DNA of 64,000 bases. Origin: Sedimentibacter sp. MB35-C1. GTDB taxonomy: Bacteria > Bacillota > Clostridia > Tissierellales > Sedimentibacteraceae. Both the position numbers and the translations under genes were made by a program. Of the stretch, positions 35,830 through 46,573 are shown piece after piece (the stretch's first letter is position 1; the number at the start of each line of letters is the position of its first letter). Location of the stretch: contig NZ_CP133188.1 of assembly GCF_030913635.1 (NCBI RefSeq), positions 868,001 to 932,000 of the forward strand. The letters run 5' to 3'. Under the pieces are notes generated by a model that was not told the origin of the DNA, did not search any database, and saw only the letters and a program-made list of their open reading frames with translations.

Positions 35830-36142
35830 AATAGGTATTATAGGAGATAAACAAAGTGTTCTCGGGTTTAAGGCTGTGGGACTCGACGTGTTTGGTTGCA
35901 CCACCAAGGACGATGCAAAAGGTAAACTGCAGAAAATTGCAAATGAAGACTATGCTATTATCTATATAACAGAAAACTTCTATGACGAAATCAGAGACAC
36001 TATCTATGAATATGGTGAAAAGCGTCTGCCGGCAATTATTCCTATACCGGGTATGAGCGGAAGCCGCGGAATAGGATTTGAAAATATCAAAAAGGCTGTT
36101 GAAAAGGCAGTTGGTGCGGATATATTATTTAACAACGATTAA
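35822..36142 (+). CDS. ntpG: V-type ATPase subunit F
   Basis: The 106-residue Rossmann-like protein starts KIGIIGDKQSVLGFKAVGLDVF, the hallmark of this central-stalk subunit. AIIYITENFYDEI and LPAIIPIPGMSGSRGIGFENIKKAVEKAVGADIL (the last with its GSRG loop) follow. It attaches to subunit D and is thought to regulate ATP hydrolysis. The start overlaps the 3' end of subunit C. Confidence 0.93.
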   Translation: MYKIGIIGDKQSVLGFKAVGLDVFGCTTKDDAKGKLQKIANEDYAIIYITENFYDEIRDTIYEYGEKRLPAIIPIPGMSGSRGIGFENIKKAVEKAVGADILFNND

Positions 36143-36179
36143 CTAGAGTTATAAAAAATGAAAGCAGGTGATTCTTTTA

Positions 36180-37952
36180 ATGAGCCAAGGTAGAGTAGTA
36201 AAAATATCAGGGCCGCTGGTTATAGCCGAAGGTATGAAGGAAGCAGACATGTTTGACGTTGTACGTGTTGGTGATCAGGCGCTGATTGGCGAAATTATTG
36301 AGATGCGCGGTGACAAAGCATCCATTCAGGTATATGAAGAAACAGCAGGGTTAGCTCCAGGAGCTCCTGTAGTAACAACAGGTGCTCAGTTATCGGTTGA
36401 ACTGGGACCTGGCCTTATAGAAACAATTTATGACGGAATTCAGCGACCGCTGGAAGAAATAAGAAAAATTGCAGGACCGAACATTGCCAGAGGTATAAGT
36501 GTTCCGTCTCTTGACAGAGAAAAGAAGTGGGAATTTGTACCGGTTGCAAAATCAGGAGACAAGGTTCAAACTGGCGATATTATCGGTACTGTTCAGGAAA
36601 CAATGGTTGTTCAGCAAAAAATTATGGTTCCTTACGGTATAAGCGGAACCATAACTGAAATAAAATCAGGCAACTTTACTATTGAAGAAACAGTATGTGT
36701 TGTAAAAAAAGAAAACGGTGAAACAGTTAATGTAACAATGATGCAAAAATGGCCTGTAAGAAAAGGCAGACCATATAAAGAAAAACTGGTTCCTGATAAG
36801 CCTCTTGTAACAGGACAGAGAGTAATAGATACTATGTTTCCTATTTCAAAAGGCGGAGTTGCAGCTGTTCCGGGGCCGTTCGGAAGTGGCAAGACGGTTG
36901 TGCAGCATCAGCTAGCTAAATGGGCGGATGCAGAAATTGTTGTTTATATAGGATGTGGTGAGCGAGGAAACGAGATGACTGACGTTTTGATGGAGTTTCC
37001 TGAGCTTAAAGACCCAAGAACAGGCGAATCATTGATGAAGCGTACAGTATTAATTGCCAACACTTCAGATATGCCTGTTGCGGCCCGTGAAGCGTCAATA
37101 TACACAGGTATCACAATTGCAGAGTATTTTAGAGACATGGGATACTCAGTTGCTCTTATGGCAGATTCTACATCGCGCTGGGCGGAGGCTCTTCGTGAAA
37201 TGTCCGGACGTCTTGAAGAAATGCCGGGTGAAGAAGGTTATCCAGCATATTTGGCATCCAGACTTGCTCAGTTCTATGAAAGAGCAGGAAGGGTAATCAG
37301 CCTCGGAGCTGAAGGAAGAGAAGGTGCGTTATCAGCCATCGGTGCTGTATCACCTCCTGGAGGAGACATATCAGAACCGGTATCACAGGCAACATTGCGT
37401 ATAGTTAAGGTTTTCTGGGCACTTGATGCACAGCTTGCATACAGACGTCACTTCCCTGCTATTAACTGGCTGAACAGTTACTCTTTATATGCAGACAGAT
37501 TGAATAAATGGTTTAATGAAAATGTAGCAAAAGATTGGTCGGATCTTCGTTCGGAAGCAATAAAGATGCTTCAGGAAGAAGCTGAGTTAAATGAAATAGT
37601 TCAGTTGGTAGGTGTCGACTCACTATCTGTTGGAGACAGATTAAAGCTCGAGGCAACACGATCAATAAGAGAGGACTATTTGCACCAAAATGCGTTCCAT
37701 GATGTGGATACTTACTCGTCTCTTGATAAACAGCATAAGCTGCTTACATTAATTTTGAAATATCATGATGACGGTATTGCAGCCTTGAAAGAAGGAGCTG
37801 ATTTTAAAGCACTATCAGACCTTCCTGTAAGGGAGAAAATAGGGAGATTCAAATATACTGAAGAAAAGAATGTACAAGAAGCTTTTGATAGTATTAAAAA
37901 ACAGCTTGAAACTGAAATGTCAGCTCTTGTATCAAGCAAGGAGGTCGAATAA
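36180..37952 (+). CDS. ntpA: V-type ATPase catalytic subunit A
   Basis: The 590-residue subunit carries the catalytic nucleotide sites. The Walker A P-loop is [13 protein letters not shown] (residues about 233-245). [19 protein letters not shown], the Walker B region [34 protein letters not shown] and the nonhomologous insert after residue 110 all mark the A subunit. The ATG at 36180 is used rather than GTG at 36168, since the GCAGGTGA site fits it and [13 protein letters not shown] is the family start. Confidence 0.96.
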   Translation: MSQGRVVKISGPLVIAEGMKEADMFDVVRVGDQALIGEIIEMRGDKASIQVYEETAGLAPGAPVVTTGAQLSVELGPGLIETIYDGIQRPLEEIRKIAGPNIARGISVPSLDREKKWEFVPVAKSGDKVQTGDIIGTVQETMVVQQKIMVPYGISGTITEIKSGNFTIEETVCVVKKENGETVNVTMMQKWPVRKGRPYKEKLVPDKPLVTGQRVIDTMFPISKGGVAAVPGPFGSGKTVVQHQLAKWADAEIVVYIGCGERGNEMTDVLMEFPELKDPRTGESLMKRTVLIANTSDMPVAAREASIYTGITIAEYFRDMGYSVALMADSTSRWAEALREMSGRLEEMPGEEGYPAYLASRLAQFYERAGRVISLGAEGREGALSAIGAVSPPGGDISEPVSQATLRIVKVFWALDAQLAYRRHFPAINWLNSYSLYADRLNKWFNENVAKDWSDLRSEAIKMLQEEAELNEIVQLVGVDSLSVGDRLKLEATRSIREDYLHQNAFHDVDTYSSLDKQHKLLTLILKYHDDGIAALKEGADFKALSDLPVREKIGRFKYTEEKNVQEAFDSIKKQLETEMSALVSSKEVE

Positions 37953-37953
37953 T

Positions 37954-39330
37954 ATGATTAGAGAATATAAAACAATATCTGAAGTAGCGGGACCTTTGAT
38001 GCTTGTAAAAAATGTTGAGAATGTTGCGTATGATGAATTAGGCGTTATCGAACTTCCAAGCGGCGAAACAAGGAGCTGCAGGGTTTTGGAAATTAACGGC
38101 AGCAACGCATTGGTTCAGCTTTTTGAAAGTTCAGCAGGTATTAACCTTGCAGAGAGCAAGGTGAAATTTCTCGGAAGAGGCATGGAGCTTGCAGTATCCT
38201 ATGATATGCTTGGCCGTGTATTTGACGGGCTGGGCAGACCTATTGACAACGGACCGGAAATAATACCGGAAAAAAGACTTGATATAAGTGGTCTTCCGAT
38301 GAATCCTTCGGCGCGTGACTATCCCGATGAGTTTATACAGACAGGTGTTTCGGCAATAGATGGACTGAATACATTGGTTAGAGGGCAGAAGCTGCCTATA
38401 TTCTCAGGATCAGGTCTTCCGCACGCTGACTTGGCTGCTCAAATTGCACGTCAGTCAAAAGTTTTGGGAACAGAGTCTAAATTTGCCGTTGTATTTGCGG
38501 CTATTGGTATAACATATGAAGAAGCGGATTTCTTTATTTCAGACTTTAGAAAAACAGGTGCCATTGACAGAACGGTTCTGTTTATGAATCTGGCTGATGA
38601 CCCTGCTATTGAGCGTATTTCTACTCCTCGTATGGCTCTTACCGCAGCTGAATATCTTGCATTTGATAAAGGAATGCACGTGCTTGTAATTCTTACAGAT
38701 ATTACAAACTATGCAGAGGCACTTCGTGAGGTTTCGGCAGCTCGTAAGGAAGTTCCAGGAAGACGTGGATATCCAGGATATTTGTACACTGACCTTGCTA
38801 CACTTTATGAAAGAGCCGGAAGGAAAAGAGGTATGGAAGGATCTATAACAATGATCCCTATATTGACTATGCCTGAGGATGACAAAACACATCCTATTCC
38901 GGACTTAACAGGATATATTACAGAGGGCCAGATAATTTTGTCTCGTGAATTATACAGAAAGAACATCAAGCCTCCTATAGATGTACTTCCTTCATTGTCA
39001 CGTTTGAAGGACAAAGGTATAGGAAAAGGAAAGACAAGAGAAGATCACTCAGATGTTTTAAATCAGCTTTTTGCGGCGTATGCTCGAGGTAAGGAAGCTA
39101 AGGAACTTATGGCAATTCTTGGAGAAGCAGCACTTTCGGATACAGATAAGTTTTATGCAAAATTTGCCGATGAGTTTGAGAAAAAATATGTTTCTCAGGG
39201 TTATGAAACAAACAGATCAATAGAAGAAACATTGTCTATTGGTTGGGATTTGCTGACACTTCTTCCAAAGAGCGAATTAAAACGTATCAGAGACGAATAT
39301 CTTGAAAAATACTATCCGAAACAAAATTAG
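37954..39330 (+). CDS. ntpB: V-type ATPase subunit B
   Basis: The 458-residue subunit is homologous to A but lacks a Walker A motif; the corresponding loop is [19 protein letters not shown]. It still contributes an arginine to the catalytic site at the A/B interface. FSACPTED-like regions are replaced by [20 protein letters not shown] and [44 protein letters not shown] (both typical). The ATG at 37954 follows AAGGAGG located within the end of ntpA. Confidence 0.96.
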   Translation: MIREYKTISEVAGPLMLVKNVENVAYDELGVIELPSGETRSCRVLEINGSNALVQLFESSAGINLAESKVKFLGRGMELAVSYDMLGRVFDGLGRPIDNGPEIIPEKRLDISGLPMNPSARDYPDEFIQTGVSAIDGLNTLVRGQKLPIFSGSGLPHADLAAQIARQSKVLGTESKFAVVFAAIGITYEEADFFISDFRKTGAIDRTVLFMNLADDPAIERISTPRMALTAAEYLAFDKGMHVLVILTDITNYAEALREVSAARKEVPGRRGYPGYLYTDLATLYERAGRKRGMEGSITMIPILTMPEDDKTHPIPDLTGYITEGQIILSRELYRKNIKPPIDVLPSLSRLKDKGIGKGKTREDHSDVLNQLFAAYARGKEAKELMAILGEAALSDTDKFYAKFADEFEKKYVSQGYETNRSIEETLSIGWDLLTLLPKSELKRIRDEYLEKYYPKQN

Positions 39331-39346
39331 TGAGGGGTGTTAAGTT

Positions 39347-40042
39347 ATGGCAAGATTAAATGTAAATCCGACCAGAATGGTATTAACCTCTCTGAAAAAG
39401 CGCTTAAAGGTGGCAGTAAAGGGTCACAAGATGCTTAAGGATAAACGTGATGAGCTTATGAAGCAATTTTTGGAGCTTGCCAGAGAAAATAAAGTTTTGC
39501 GTGAGAAGGTTGATTCACTTATAGGTGATGTATATTCAAACTTTGTTATAGCCAGTGCTGTAATGTCATCAGAGGTGCTGAACGAAGCGTTGATGTATCC
39601 AAAACAGGGTGTTTCAATAGAGGTGAGCAATAAAAATGTTATGAGTGTAGATGTTCCGGTTTTTGATTTTAAAACAACAACTGACGATACATCAAACATT
39701 TATCCATATGGTTTTGCAAATACTTCTGCCGAACTGGACAGCGCTATTGAGAATTTGTCGGATATTTTTCCGGAAATGCTTAAATTGGCGGCAGTGGAAA
39801 AAGAGGTACAGCTTTTAGCGGCTGAAATTGAAAAAACCAGAAGAAGGGTTAATGCTCTTGAATATGTTATGATTCCTCAGTTCCAGGAAACAATTAAGTA
39901 TATACAGATGAAACTGGATGAAAACGAGAGAGGGAACCAAACCAGACTTATGAAGGTTAAAGACATGATGGTTCAGGAAGCAATAGAAGAAAAACAAGAA
40001 TTCACGAAGGCTGCTCTTGATGAATTCAGTTCAAAAGAGTAG
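39347..40042 (+). CDS. ntpD: V-type ATPase subunit D
   Basis: The 231-residue protein forms the rotating central shaft. It begins [35 protein letters not shown], with the long antiparallel helices at both ends (residues about 10-75 and 145-205), and contains [17 protein letters not shown]. It is the last gene of the nine-gene operon, and no H or J gene follows. A GAGGGGTG site precedes the ATG. Confidence 0.95.
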   Translation: MARLNVNPTRMVLTSLKKRLKVAVKGHKMLKDKRDELMKQFLELARENKVLREKVDSLIGDVYSNFVIASAVMSSEVLNEALMYPKQGVSIEVSNKNVMSVDVPVFDFKTTTDDTSNIYPYGFANTSAELDSAIENLSDIFPEMLKLAAVEKEVQLLAAEIEKTRRRVNALEYVMIPQFQETIKYIQMKLDENERGNQTRLMKVKDMMVQEAIEEKQEFTKAALDEFSSKE

Positions 40043-40078
40043 ATTTGATTGATTTTACTAACAGCTTAAATGTTATTT

Positions 40079-40115
40079 AAAGGCAGTGCCTATATAATTA
40101 GGGCGCTGCCTTTTT
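40079..40115 (+). terminator. Terminator of the V-ATPase operon
   Basis: AAAGGCAGTGCC (40079-40090) pairs with GGCGCTGCCTTT (40102-40113) with one wobble pair, followed by TT. Confidence 0.9.
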
Positions 40116-40117
40116 AC

Positions 40118-40146
40118 TTGACAAAAATTAATAAAACATATATACT
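40118..40146 (+). promoter_or_regulatory. Promoter of the FabK-like gene
   Basis: TTGACA (40118-40123) and TATACT (40141-40146) lie 17 bp apart, the same boxes and spacing as in front of acpP. Confidence 0.9.
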
Positions 40147-40160
40147 TTGACTATCAAATA
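40144..40160. promoter_or_regulatory. FabT-like operator upstream of the FabK-like gene
   Basis: ACTTTGACTATCAAATA closely matches the FabT consensus ANTTTGATTATCAAATT and overlaps the end of the -10 box exactly as in front of acpP. Confidence 0.75.
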
Positions 40161-40188
40161 AATAGATATTTAAAACAATGGAGAAAAT

Positions 40189-41232
40189 ATGGAATTAAAA
40201 GAATTGAAAATAGGAAATCTAACCGCTAAAATTCCAATAATACAAGGCGGTATGGGCATTGGTGTATCGTTGTCAAATCTTGCGTCCGCAGTTGCCAATG
40301 AAGGCGGGATAGGTACAATATCCGGCGTGCAGATAGGTTTTCGTGAACCTGACTTTGAAAATAATCCTGTTGAAGCTAATTTGAGAGCTATGGCAAAGGA
40401 AATAAGAAGAGCTAGAGAAAAAACAAAAGGAATTATAGCCATGAACCTGATGGCTGCCATGAACAATTATGAGCTTTATGTAAAAAAAGCTGTGGAAGAA
40501 AAGATAGATTTAATAATTTCAGGCGCGGGATTGCCGCTTGCGTTGCCAAAAATTGTGAAAGGTACATCAACAAAAATTGCTCCAATAGTATCGTCTGCTA
40601 AGGCAGCAAGGATAATAATAAAAAGCTATTTAAAACATGATAGACTTCCGGATGCCGTAATAGTGGAAGGTCCGCTGGCCGGAGGGCATCTGGGATTTAA
40701 AATGGATGAAATGCTCCAAAAAAAATATGCGTCTTTAAAGGAAATTGTTAAGGAAGTTAAGGAACTTATAATAGGGATTGAAGCAGAAAATGGTGTTAGA
40801 ATTCCTGTTATTGCTGCAGGGGGTATACGAACGAAAGCTGATATGGCAGAACTGGCTGCCCAGGGGGCAGACGGATTTCAAATAGCTAGCTTGTTTGTGC
40901 CAACTGTTGAATGTGATGCTCATGAAAATTTTAAACTTGCATATGTCAATACATCCGAAGACGACGAAATGATAATTAAGAGTCCGGTTGGTATGCCTGC
41001 GAGAGCAATTAGAACTAATTTTCTTATTGATTCAATTTCAAATGGATGCAAGGTGGGCAAGTGTTTTAAGTGCATGCCCGGATGCAATCCTTTGACAATT
41101 CCTTATTGTATCTCAAAGGGTCTGATAGATGCGGTGGAAGGTCGTGACGGATTAATATTTTCCGGTTCAAATTTAAGTGGCATTAATAAAATATCCACGG
41201 TAAGAGAAGTAGTCAACAGTTTGTTAATATAG
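40189..41232 (+). CDS. FabK-like / nitronate monooxygenase family flavoprotein
   Basis: The 347-residue FMN TIM-barrel protein has the family motifs IPIIQGGMGIGVSLSNLASAVANEGGIGTISG (N-terminus), VEGPLAGGHLGF with the catalytic-type His, and IPVIAAGGIRTKADMAELAAQGADGFQIAS. Unlike FabK, it has a cysteine-rich C-terminal segment (SNGCKVGKCFKCMPGCN, then YCISKG) that could bind a metal or iron-sulfur cluster. It is often annotated as nitronate monooxygenase, but an operator shared with the fab operon points to a role in fatty acid or membrane lipid metabolism. GGAGAA precedes the ATG. Confidence 0.82.
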   Translation: MELKELKIGNLTAKIPIIQGGMGIGVSLSNLASAVANEGGIGTISGVQIGFREPDFENNPVEANLRAMAKEIRRAREKTKGIIAMNLMAAMNNYELYVKKAVEEKIDLIISGAGLPLALPKIVKGTSTKIAPIVSSAKAARIIIKSYLKHDRLPDAVIVEGPLAGGHLGFKMDEMLQKKYASLKEIVKEVKELIIGIEAENGVRIPVIAAGGIRTKADMAELAAQGADGFQIASLFVPTVECDAHENFKLAYVNTSEDDEMIIKSPVGMPARAIRTNFLIDSISNGCKVGKCFKCMPGCNPLTIPYCISKGLIDAVEGRDGLIFSGSNLSGINKISTVREVVNSLLI

Positions 41233-41373
41233 AGTTTCAAAAGAATAGAAATGCACTATAATGCATGTATATTCTTTTACATTAACGACATATGGCATGT
41301 ATAATCAGCATTTTAGATACACATAGCCTTTTATTAATATCTATAAAGTTTCAAATTACTCTATTATTTATAC

Positions 41374-41402
41374 TTGACTTCATTTAAAATTGCAATTATA
41401 CT
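41374..41402 (+). promoter_or_regulatory. Promoter of the putP-like gene
   Basis: TTGACT (41374-41379) and TATACT (41397-41402) are spaced by 17 bp. The remaining 41233-41373 shows no gene or clear site. Confidence 0.75.
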
Positions 41403-41453
41403 TATAATATTATATTGCTGAAACAGCAATAAATACTATAAGGAGGTTGTATT

Positions 41454-43010
41454 ATGAGAGGAGATACACTACAAATATTTATTTCGATGATTGTGTATAT
41501 GGCCGTTGTAATAGGCATCGGATTGTATTTCGCAAAACGTGCCAATGAAAGCAGCGAGAACTTTTTTTTAGGAGGAAGATCGCTGGGTCCACTGGTTACG
41601 GCAATGAGTGCAGAAGCTTCGGACATGAGCGGATGGTTGTTGATGGGTCTGCCTGGAGTGGCTTATTGGTACGGTTTGAGTGATGCAATATGGACAGCTA
41701 TTGGTCTTGCAGCGGGAACATATCTTAACTGGTTGTTTGTAGCTAAAAGGCTGCACAACTATTCTATAATAGCAGGAGACTCCATAACGCTTCCCGACTA
41801 TTTCAGCAATCGGTTTAAGGAAAAGAACAAGGTAATTATGACTATTTCTGCTGTATTTATTTTGGTATTTTTTACTGTGTACGCATCAAGCTGCTTTGTT
41901 ACTGTAGGTAAACTGTTTAATGCATTGTTCGGCTTTAACTACCATTTTATGATGATTGCAGGGGCTGTATTTGTGCTGGCGTATACATTTTTAGGAGGAT
42001 TTCTGGCTGAAACTGCATCCGATACAATGCAGGCATTTGTAATGATTTTTGCACTAATTGTTATTTTATCTATTGGTACGGCTGCTGCAGGAGGAATATC
42101 TGTGGTTGTTGCCAATGCTGAGAGTATTCCGGGATTCTTTGAATTTTTCGGTATAGCATCGCCTGCTTTGGATGCAAGCGGTAAGCAGATTGTTGCTAAT
42201 GGAGTTCCGCAATTTAATGAAGCCGGAAAATATGGTTTATATACAATTTTATCAACAATGGCCTGGGGGCTGGGCTACTTTGGTATGCCTCAAGTGCTTT
42301 TGAGGTTCATGGCTATACGTAATTCAAATGAGTTAAAAACGTCAAGAAGAATTGCAACAGTTTGGGTTGTTATTTCTTTGGCTGCTGCCGTATCAATAGG
42401 TATTATAGGAAGAAGCTTATTTCCTGTTGCTCTTGCAACCTACAGCGAATCAGAAAGCATATTTATAGTCATGTCATCAAAATTATTGCCTTCAATGCTT
42501 GCAGGATTTGTAATGGCTGGTATTTTAGCAGCAACTATAAGTTCATCGGATTCTTATCTGCTTATAGCAGCATCAGCATTTTCAAAGAATATTTACCAGC
42601 ACCTTATTAATAAAGAGGCAACAGATTTAAAGGTTATGAATCTTTCAAAAATTATCTTATTTGTGATAACAGTGGTAGGAATGATAATAGCTCTTGATGA
42701 AAACAGCGTGATATTTACAATTGTTTCATTTGCATGGGCAGGATTTGGAGCAACGTTCGGACCTATTATTCTTCTATCTTTGTTCTGGAAGAGAACAACA
42801 AGAGAGGGAGCTATTGCCGGTATGCTGTCAGGAGGAATAATAGTATTCATATGGAAGCTTATTCTAAAACCCATGGGCGGAGTATTCGGAGTATACGAAC
42901 TGCTTCCTGCATTCATAGTTTCATGTATATTTATCTATGTTGTTTCAAAATTAACTCCGGAACCGTCTGATGAAATACAAAAAGAATTTGATATGGCAAG
43001 AAGCAAATAA
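41454..43010 (+). CDS. putP: Sodium:proline symporter (SSF family)
   Basis: The 518-residue carrier has 13 predicted helices and the PutP signature. Motifs include ERANES-like NESSENFFLGGRSLGPLVTAMSAEASDMSGWLLMGLPG near residue 30-70, WTAIGLAAGTYLNW and the second signature MAWGLGYFGMPQVLLRFMAI. The Na+ site region AGILAATISSSDSYLLIAAS is present. PutP imports proline with Na+. Substrate is inferred from similarity and from the proline reductase genes about 11 kb away; a different solute is possible within this family. AAGGAGG precedes the ATG. Confidence 0.88.
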   Translation: MRGDTLQIFISMIVYMAVVIGIGLYFAKRANESSENFFLGGRSLGPLVTAMSAEASDMSGWLLMGLPGVAYWYGLSDAIWTAIGLAAGTYLNWLFVAKRLHNYSIIAGDSITLPDYFSNRFKEKNKVIMTISAVFILVFFTVYASSCFVTVGKLFNALFGFNYHFMMIAGAVFVLAYTFLGGFLAETASDTMQAFVMIFALIVILSIGTAAAGGISVVVANAESIPGFFEFFGIASPALDASGKQIVANGVPQFNEAGKYGLYTILSTMAWGLGYFGMPQVLLRFMAIRNSNELKTSRRIATVWVVISLAAAVSIGIIGRSLFPVALATYSESESIFIVMSSKLLPSMLAGFVMAGILAATISSSDSYLLIAASAFSKNIYQHLINKEATDLKVMNLSKIILFVITVVGMIIALDENSVIFTIVSFAWAGFGATFGPIILLSLFWKRTTREGAIAGMLSGGIIVFIWKLILKPMGGVFGVYELLPAFIVSCIFIYVVSKLTPEPSDEIQKEFDMARSK

Positions 43011-43080
43011 AAAGTCGATAATGATACGCTTTTATAAATTTTTAAACTTATAGAAATATTATTATTTTAGAAATTATATA

Positions 43081-43113
43081 TAGATTCCGCAATTTTGCGG
43101 AATCTATTGTTTT
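43081..43113 (+). terminator. Terminator after putP
   Basis: TAGATTCCGCAA (43081-43092) pairs with TTGCGGAATCTA (43095-43106), followed by TTGTTTTA. The rest of 43011-43256 shows nothing else clear. Confidence 0.8.
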
Positions 43114-43256
43114 ATAGAGAATCATAGGAAGTTTTAGTAATCCGTTAATTGACATTAAAGTTAGCTTGTGCTAACAAAAATTAAATGTTTTAATTTTAAT
43201 ATAGAAATTGCTTGCTTAGGAACAGGAATGATATGAATATAAGTAAAGCCGTGCTG

Positions 43257-44411
43257 TTATGTAATATTTTCTTGCGAATGAAGACGTTGTTTATTTAAAT
43301 ACATAAGATTATCGATACGTTCCAAAAATACCTTTGAGCTTATCTCTTTCTCGGATTTATTTGAGAAATAATCATATCCGATACTCAGACTTATTTTATA
43401 TGGAACCGAATTTTTAATATTAAAAAGTGATACGTTTTTCTTAAGCCTTTGTACCGTAGCAGCAAGGTCTGACGGCGTACATATTTCCATCATAACGATG
43501 AATTCGTCTCCTCCATATCTTGCAATGAAATCATTTTTTCTGAAGGTATCTTTAAGAATGGAGGCAGTATATTTAAGAGCCTGATCTCCAATATGGTGAC
43601 CGTATGAATCATTAATCATTTTGAAATAATTTAAGTCAATCATAATGCCGGCAACAAGCCTGTTGTTTCGGCTTTTAATTTTTGTGTTTAAGTAGTTATC
43701 CAGAGATCTTCTATTATAAAGGCCCGTAAGGTAGTCTTTGTGAAGCTGATTATTCTGAATGTTTATAAAAATAATCAATATAGATGCGGTTACGCAAGTC
43801 CAAATAATGATAACACCGTAAAAAAAATATTGGATAATGCCTCCGACTGCAGTTATAATTCCAAATGAAATCAAACAAAAATATTCTTTTTTTTCTACAT
43901 TTTTTCTATTTTGCACCATAAACGAAGTTGTATAAATTATTATTAAAAGACATATAATCAGCAAAAGATGGACATATTTCCCACGATTATAGATGTTGTT
44001 GTCATCGATAATAAAATAAATATTTTCAAAAATACTTGCAATTGACAATATTAAGTTGATTAAAACAGGTATAAGCATCGGGAAAAACATCTTTTTCAAA
44101 TGCTCTTTACTGCCGTTAATGTAAAAATCTACATAAAAATACCATGTGATACATATTAACGGGTTAAGAATATTATACATTACAGCTGATAGAATATGCA
44201 GAAATCTGGTATGGTTTCCTTGAATTCCGTTTAATGACCACATTGCAGTGTCAAAAAACAGAATAAGAATATCAGTAAAAATCAGAACTAAAAAAAGTTC
44301 TTTGCCAGTTATACAGTGATTGCATTGATGATAAATACTTATAAATATTAGTAATAGTATTATTATAGAAAAGCAATTCAACTCAATATATTGAAGTGTT
44401 TGAAGCTCCAT
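43257..44411 (-). CDS. Membrane-bound diguanylate cyclase (GGDEF)
   Basis: The 384-residue protein has about six or seven hydrophobic helices in residues 10-220 and a GGDEF domain from about 220 to 375. The active-site motif is intact (ARYGGDEFIVMME), with DYLTGLYNRRSLDNYL and DLNYFKMINDSYGHHIGDQALKY as further family motifs. It should make cyclic di-GMP from two GTP. No RxxD inhibitory site is evident right before GGDEF. The N-terminal sensor region has no domain I can name. GGAGGA precedes the ATG at 44411 on the minus strand. Confidence 0.9.
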   Translation of the reverse strand: MELQTLQYIELNCFSIIILLLIFISIYHQCNHCITGKELFLVLIFTDILILFFDTAMWSLNGIQGNHTRFLHILSAVMYNILNPLICITWYFYVDFYINGSKEHLKKMFFPMLIPVLINLILSIASIFENIYFIIDDNNIYNRGKYVHLLLIICLLIIIYTTSFMVQNRKNVEKKEYFCLISFGIITAVGGIIQYFFYGVIIIWTCVTASILIIFINIQNNQLHKDYLTGLYNRRSLDNYLNTKIKSRNNRLVAGIMIDLNYFKMINDSYGHHIGDQALKYTASILKDTFRKNDFIARYGGDEFIVMMEICTPSDLAATVQRLKKNVSLFNIKNSVPYKISLSIGYDYFSNKSEKEISSKVFLERIDNLMYLNKQRLHSQENIT

Positions 44412-44585
44412 GGGGAGTCCTCCTTAATCATTTGCACGTATGATTTAATTATATTTCGAAAATAGAGCTAGAGATTTTATACGATTTCAATTATATTATT
44501 AACATAAAAATTATTCAAGTGAGAAATGACGTATTTTAGAAGGATGTCATATTTACCAATGCTTTGCGTTGAAGATTAAATTAAT

Positions 44586-44614
44586 TTGCAGATTTATTTG
44601 GTGTATGGTATAAT
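44586..44614 (+). promoter_or_regulatory. Promoter of the S-layer protein gene
   Basis: TTGCAG (44586-44591) and TATAAT (44609-44614) are spaced by 17 bp, 30 bp upstream of the start. Confidence 0.75.
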
Positions 44615-44644
44615 TTATTATATTATGGCTGGTTAGGAGGTATT

Positions 44645-46492
44645 ATGAAAAATAGTAAAATAAATAAAATATTGATGCTTGTTGTTGTCCTTTCTCTTCT
44701 ATTTACAATGGCTGCGGAAGCCGCTGTATTTACAGATATATCAAGTCATTGGGCAAAAAGTTATATAGAAAGAGTTTCTGAAAAAGGGATTGTATCAGGT
44801 TACGATGACAAGACATTTAAACCCGACAACAATGTCACAGTCTTGGAAGCATTAGTGATGTTATCAAGGCTTTACGATATTGACGACGATTTAAAGGATG
44901 AAGTTATAGAGAACTATGAAGATACTTTAGAATCGATGTCTAATACTAAGGGATACGAATGGTCATTTGATTATTTGTCAGTTATTATAGAAATGGGTGT
45001 TGTATCGGAAAACGGCCTAAAAGACATGTTTTCAAAAAAGACTATTTTTCAGGATGCAACAAGAGAAGAAATAGCCGTGTTGCTTACAAAGGCCATGATG
45101 CTTGCGGATGAAGCGCAAAAATTAAAGGTGTATACTCTGCCTTTTACTGATGCGGAAGACATTTCAACAGCAGCAAGACCATACATATACATTATGTACG
45201 ACAAGGAAATTCTTCAGGGAGACACTAAGAAAAATATAAATCCGAAGGATAACATAACAAGGGCCGAGGTTGCTACTGTTTTGGACAAGGCTTGCGATTA
45301 CATAGAAGATAATGATATATATCCTGAATTTGAAAATTATGTACCTACAACTGTAGAAGAGGGAATTATCACTAAATTGGAGGATAAAAGCTCGGAATCA
45401 TATATCTATATTGAAGATATTGACGGAACTGAGAGCATTATAAGGATTGACGATGATACAAAGATATATGTTAATGATAGAGTACGAAAATTTTCTGATT
45501 TGAAGGAAGAAATGATTGTTAAATGCAAGATTGACGAAGATAGACTTGCCGTTAAAATTGAAGCTGATAAAAGTAAAGATGTTGTAAGAGGGATCATATA
45601 TTATGTAGCATATTCATCACCTGCATCTATTACTATTTATGACGAGGATGATGATAAGGTTGTATATGATGTTTTAAGCAGTGCGGATGTTTTTCTTGAC
45701 GGAAAAGAAATTGCACTAAGGGATCTTGATAAAAAAGATGAAGCTACTCTTTTGGTTGAAGACGATAAGGTTTATCAAATTAATTCTGTAAGCAGAATTA
45801 AAGATTATGAAGGAGTTATAGCATCAATCGATTATAAATCATATCCTATTAAGGTTTCGCTGAAAACAAAGAAAGATGTAGTTAAAATCTTCGAATTTGA
45901 CAGCGAAGTTGAAGTTACAAGAAACGACAAGGAATCAAGTTTTGACAGAGTCAGAGTAGGAGATGAGGCTACTGTTACTACTGAATACAATGAAATGACA
46001 AAGATAAACACTGTTGCTAAGGAAGCCGAAATGAGCGGTACAATTAAAGAAATCATCATAGGTACCGAAAATAAAATTAAGATATCTGACAGCAACGGGG
46101 ATGTTGAACAGTATATAGTCAGCAGCAATGCTGTTATAACCATCGGGGATAAGAATGCATCAATTAATGATCTTCGTGTTGGATACAATGTTGATATTAA
46201 TACATCAGGAGATGAAATTGTAACTATCGAAGCAGCTCAAATTCAGGCAGCCATGAATTTTGCCGGTAAAATAATATTTGTAAATACAGACGATAAGCTT
46301 GTAATGATGCAGAATGTTAACGGAAACGGTCAGACGGAACTGATTTATTTAAGAGTTACAAACAATACCAGGATATTTAATACATCGGGTGATACAAAGT
46401 ATTTAAAGAACCTGGAAGAAGGGCAGAGCATAATGAGTACTGCCATATCTCAAAACGGTGAATATACAGCTATAAGTATTATGATACAATAA
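44645..46492 (+). CDS. S-layer homology domain protein
   Basis: The 615-residue exported protein has a signal peptide (residues 1-26, MLVVVLSLLFTMAAEAA-like core). Three S-layer homology domains follow at residues about 27-75, 100-150 and 170-220 (FTDISSHWAKSYIERVSEKGIVSGY, YEWSFDYLSVIIEMGVVS and FTDAEDISTAARPYIYIMYDKEIL). These bind wall polysaccharide. The rest (about 235-615) is acidic and beta-rich, with recurring units of about 65-75 residues such as EGIITKLEDKSSESYIYIED and EGVIASIDYKSYPIKVSLK. It has no recognised catalytic domain. AGGAGGT precedes the ATG. Confidence 0.88.
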   Translation: MKNSKINKILMLVVVLSLLFTMAAEAAVFTDISSHWAKSYIERVSEKGIVSGYDDKTFKPDNNVTVLEALVMLSRLYDIDDDLKDEVIENYEDTLESMSNTKGYEWSFDYLSVIIEMGVVSENGLKDMFSKKTIFQDATREEIAVLLTKAMMLADEAQKLKVYTLPFTDAEDISTAARPYIYIMYDKEILQGDTKKNINPKDNITRAEVATVLDKACDYIEDNDIYPEFENYVPTTVEEGIITKLEDKSSESYIYIEDIDGTESIIRIDDDTKIYVNDRVRKFSDLKEEMIVKCKIDEDRLAVKIEADKSKDVVRGIIYYVAYSSPASITIYDEDDDKVVYDVLSSADVFLDGKEIALRDLDKKDEATLLVEDDKVYQINSVSRIKDYEGVIASIDYKSYPIKVSLKTKKDVVKIFEFDSEVEVTRNDKESSFDRVRVGDEATVTTEYNEMTKINTVAKEAEMSGTIKEIIIGTENKIKISDSNGDVEQYIVSSNAVITIGDKNASINDLRVGYNVDINTSGDEIVTIEAAQIQAAMNFAGKIIFVNTDDKLVMMQNVNGNGQTELIYLRVTNNTRIFNTSGDTKYLKNLEEGQSIMSTAISQNGEYTAISIMIQ

Positions 46493-46498
46493 AGAATT

Positions 46499-46525
46499 AA
46501 AAGCATCTTTTTAGATGCTTTTTTA
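46499..46525 (+). terminator. Terminator after the S-layer protein gene
   Basis: AAAAGCATCT (46499-46508) pairs with AGATGCTTTT (46513-46522) across TTTT, followed by T residues. Confidence 0.85.
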
Positions 46526-46573
46526 CTAGAATCATGAAAGGCTAACCTATTTATAATAGCGGAGGGGATTATT

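Noticed and set aside
41292-41310. Possible sigma-54 promoter (TGGCA ... GC) upstream of putP
   Set aside because: The GG and GC are 14 bp apart instead of 12, and a good sigma-A promoter lies downstream.
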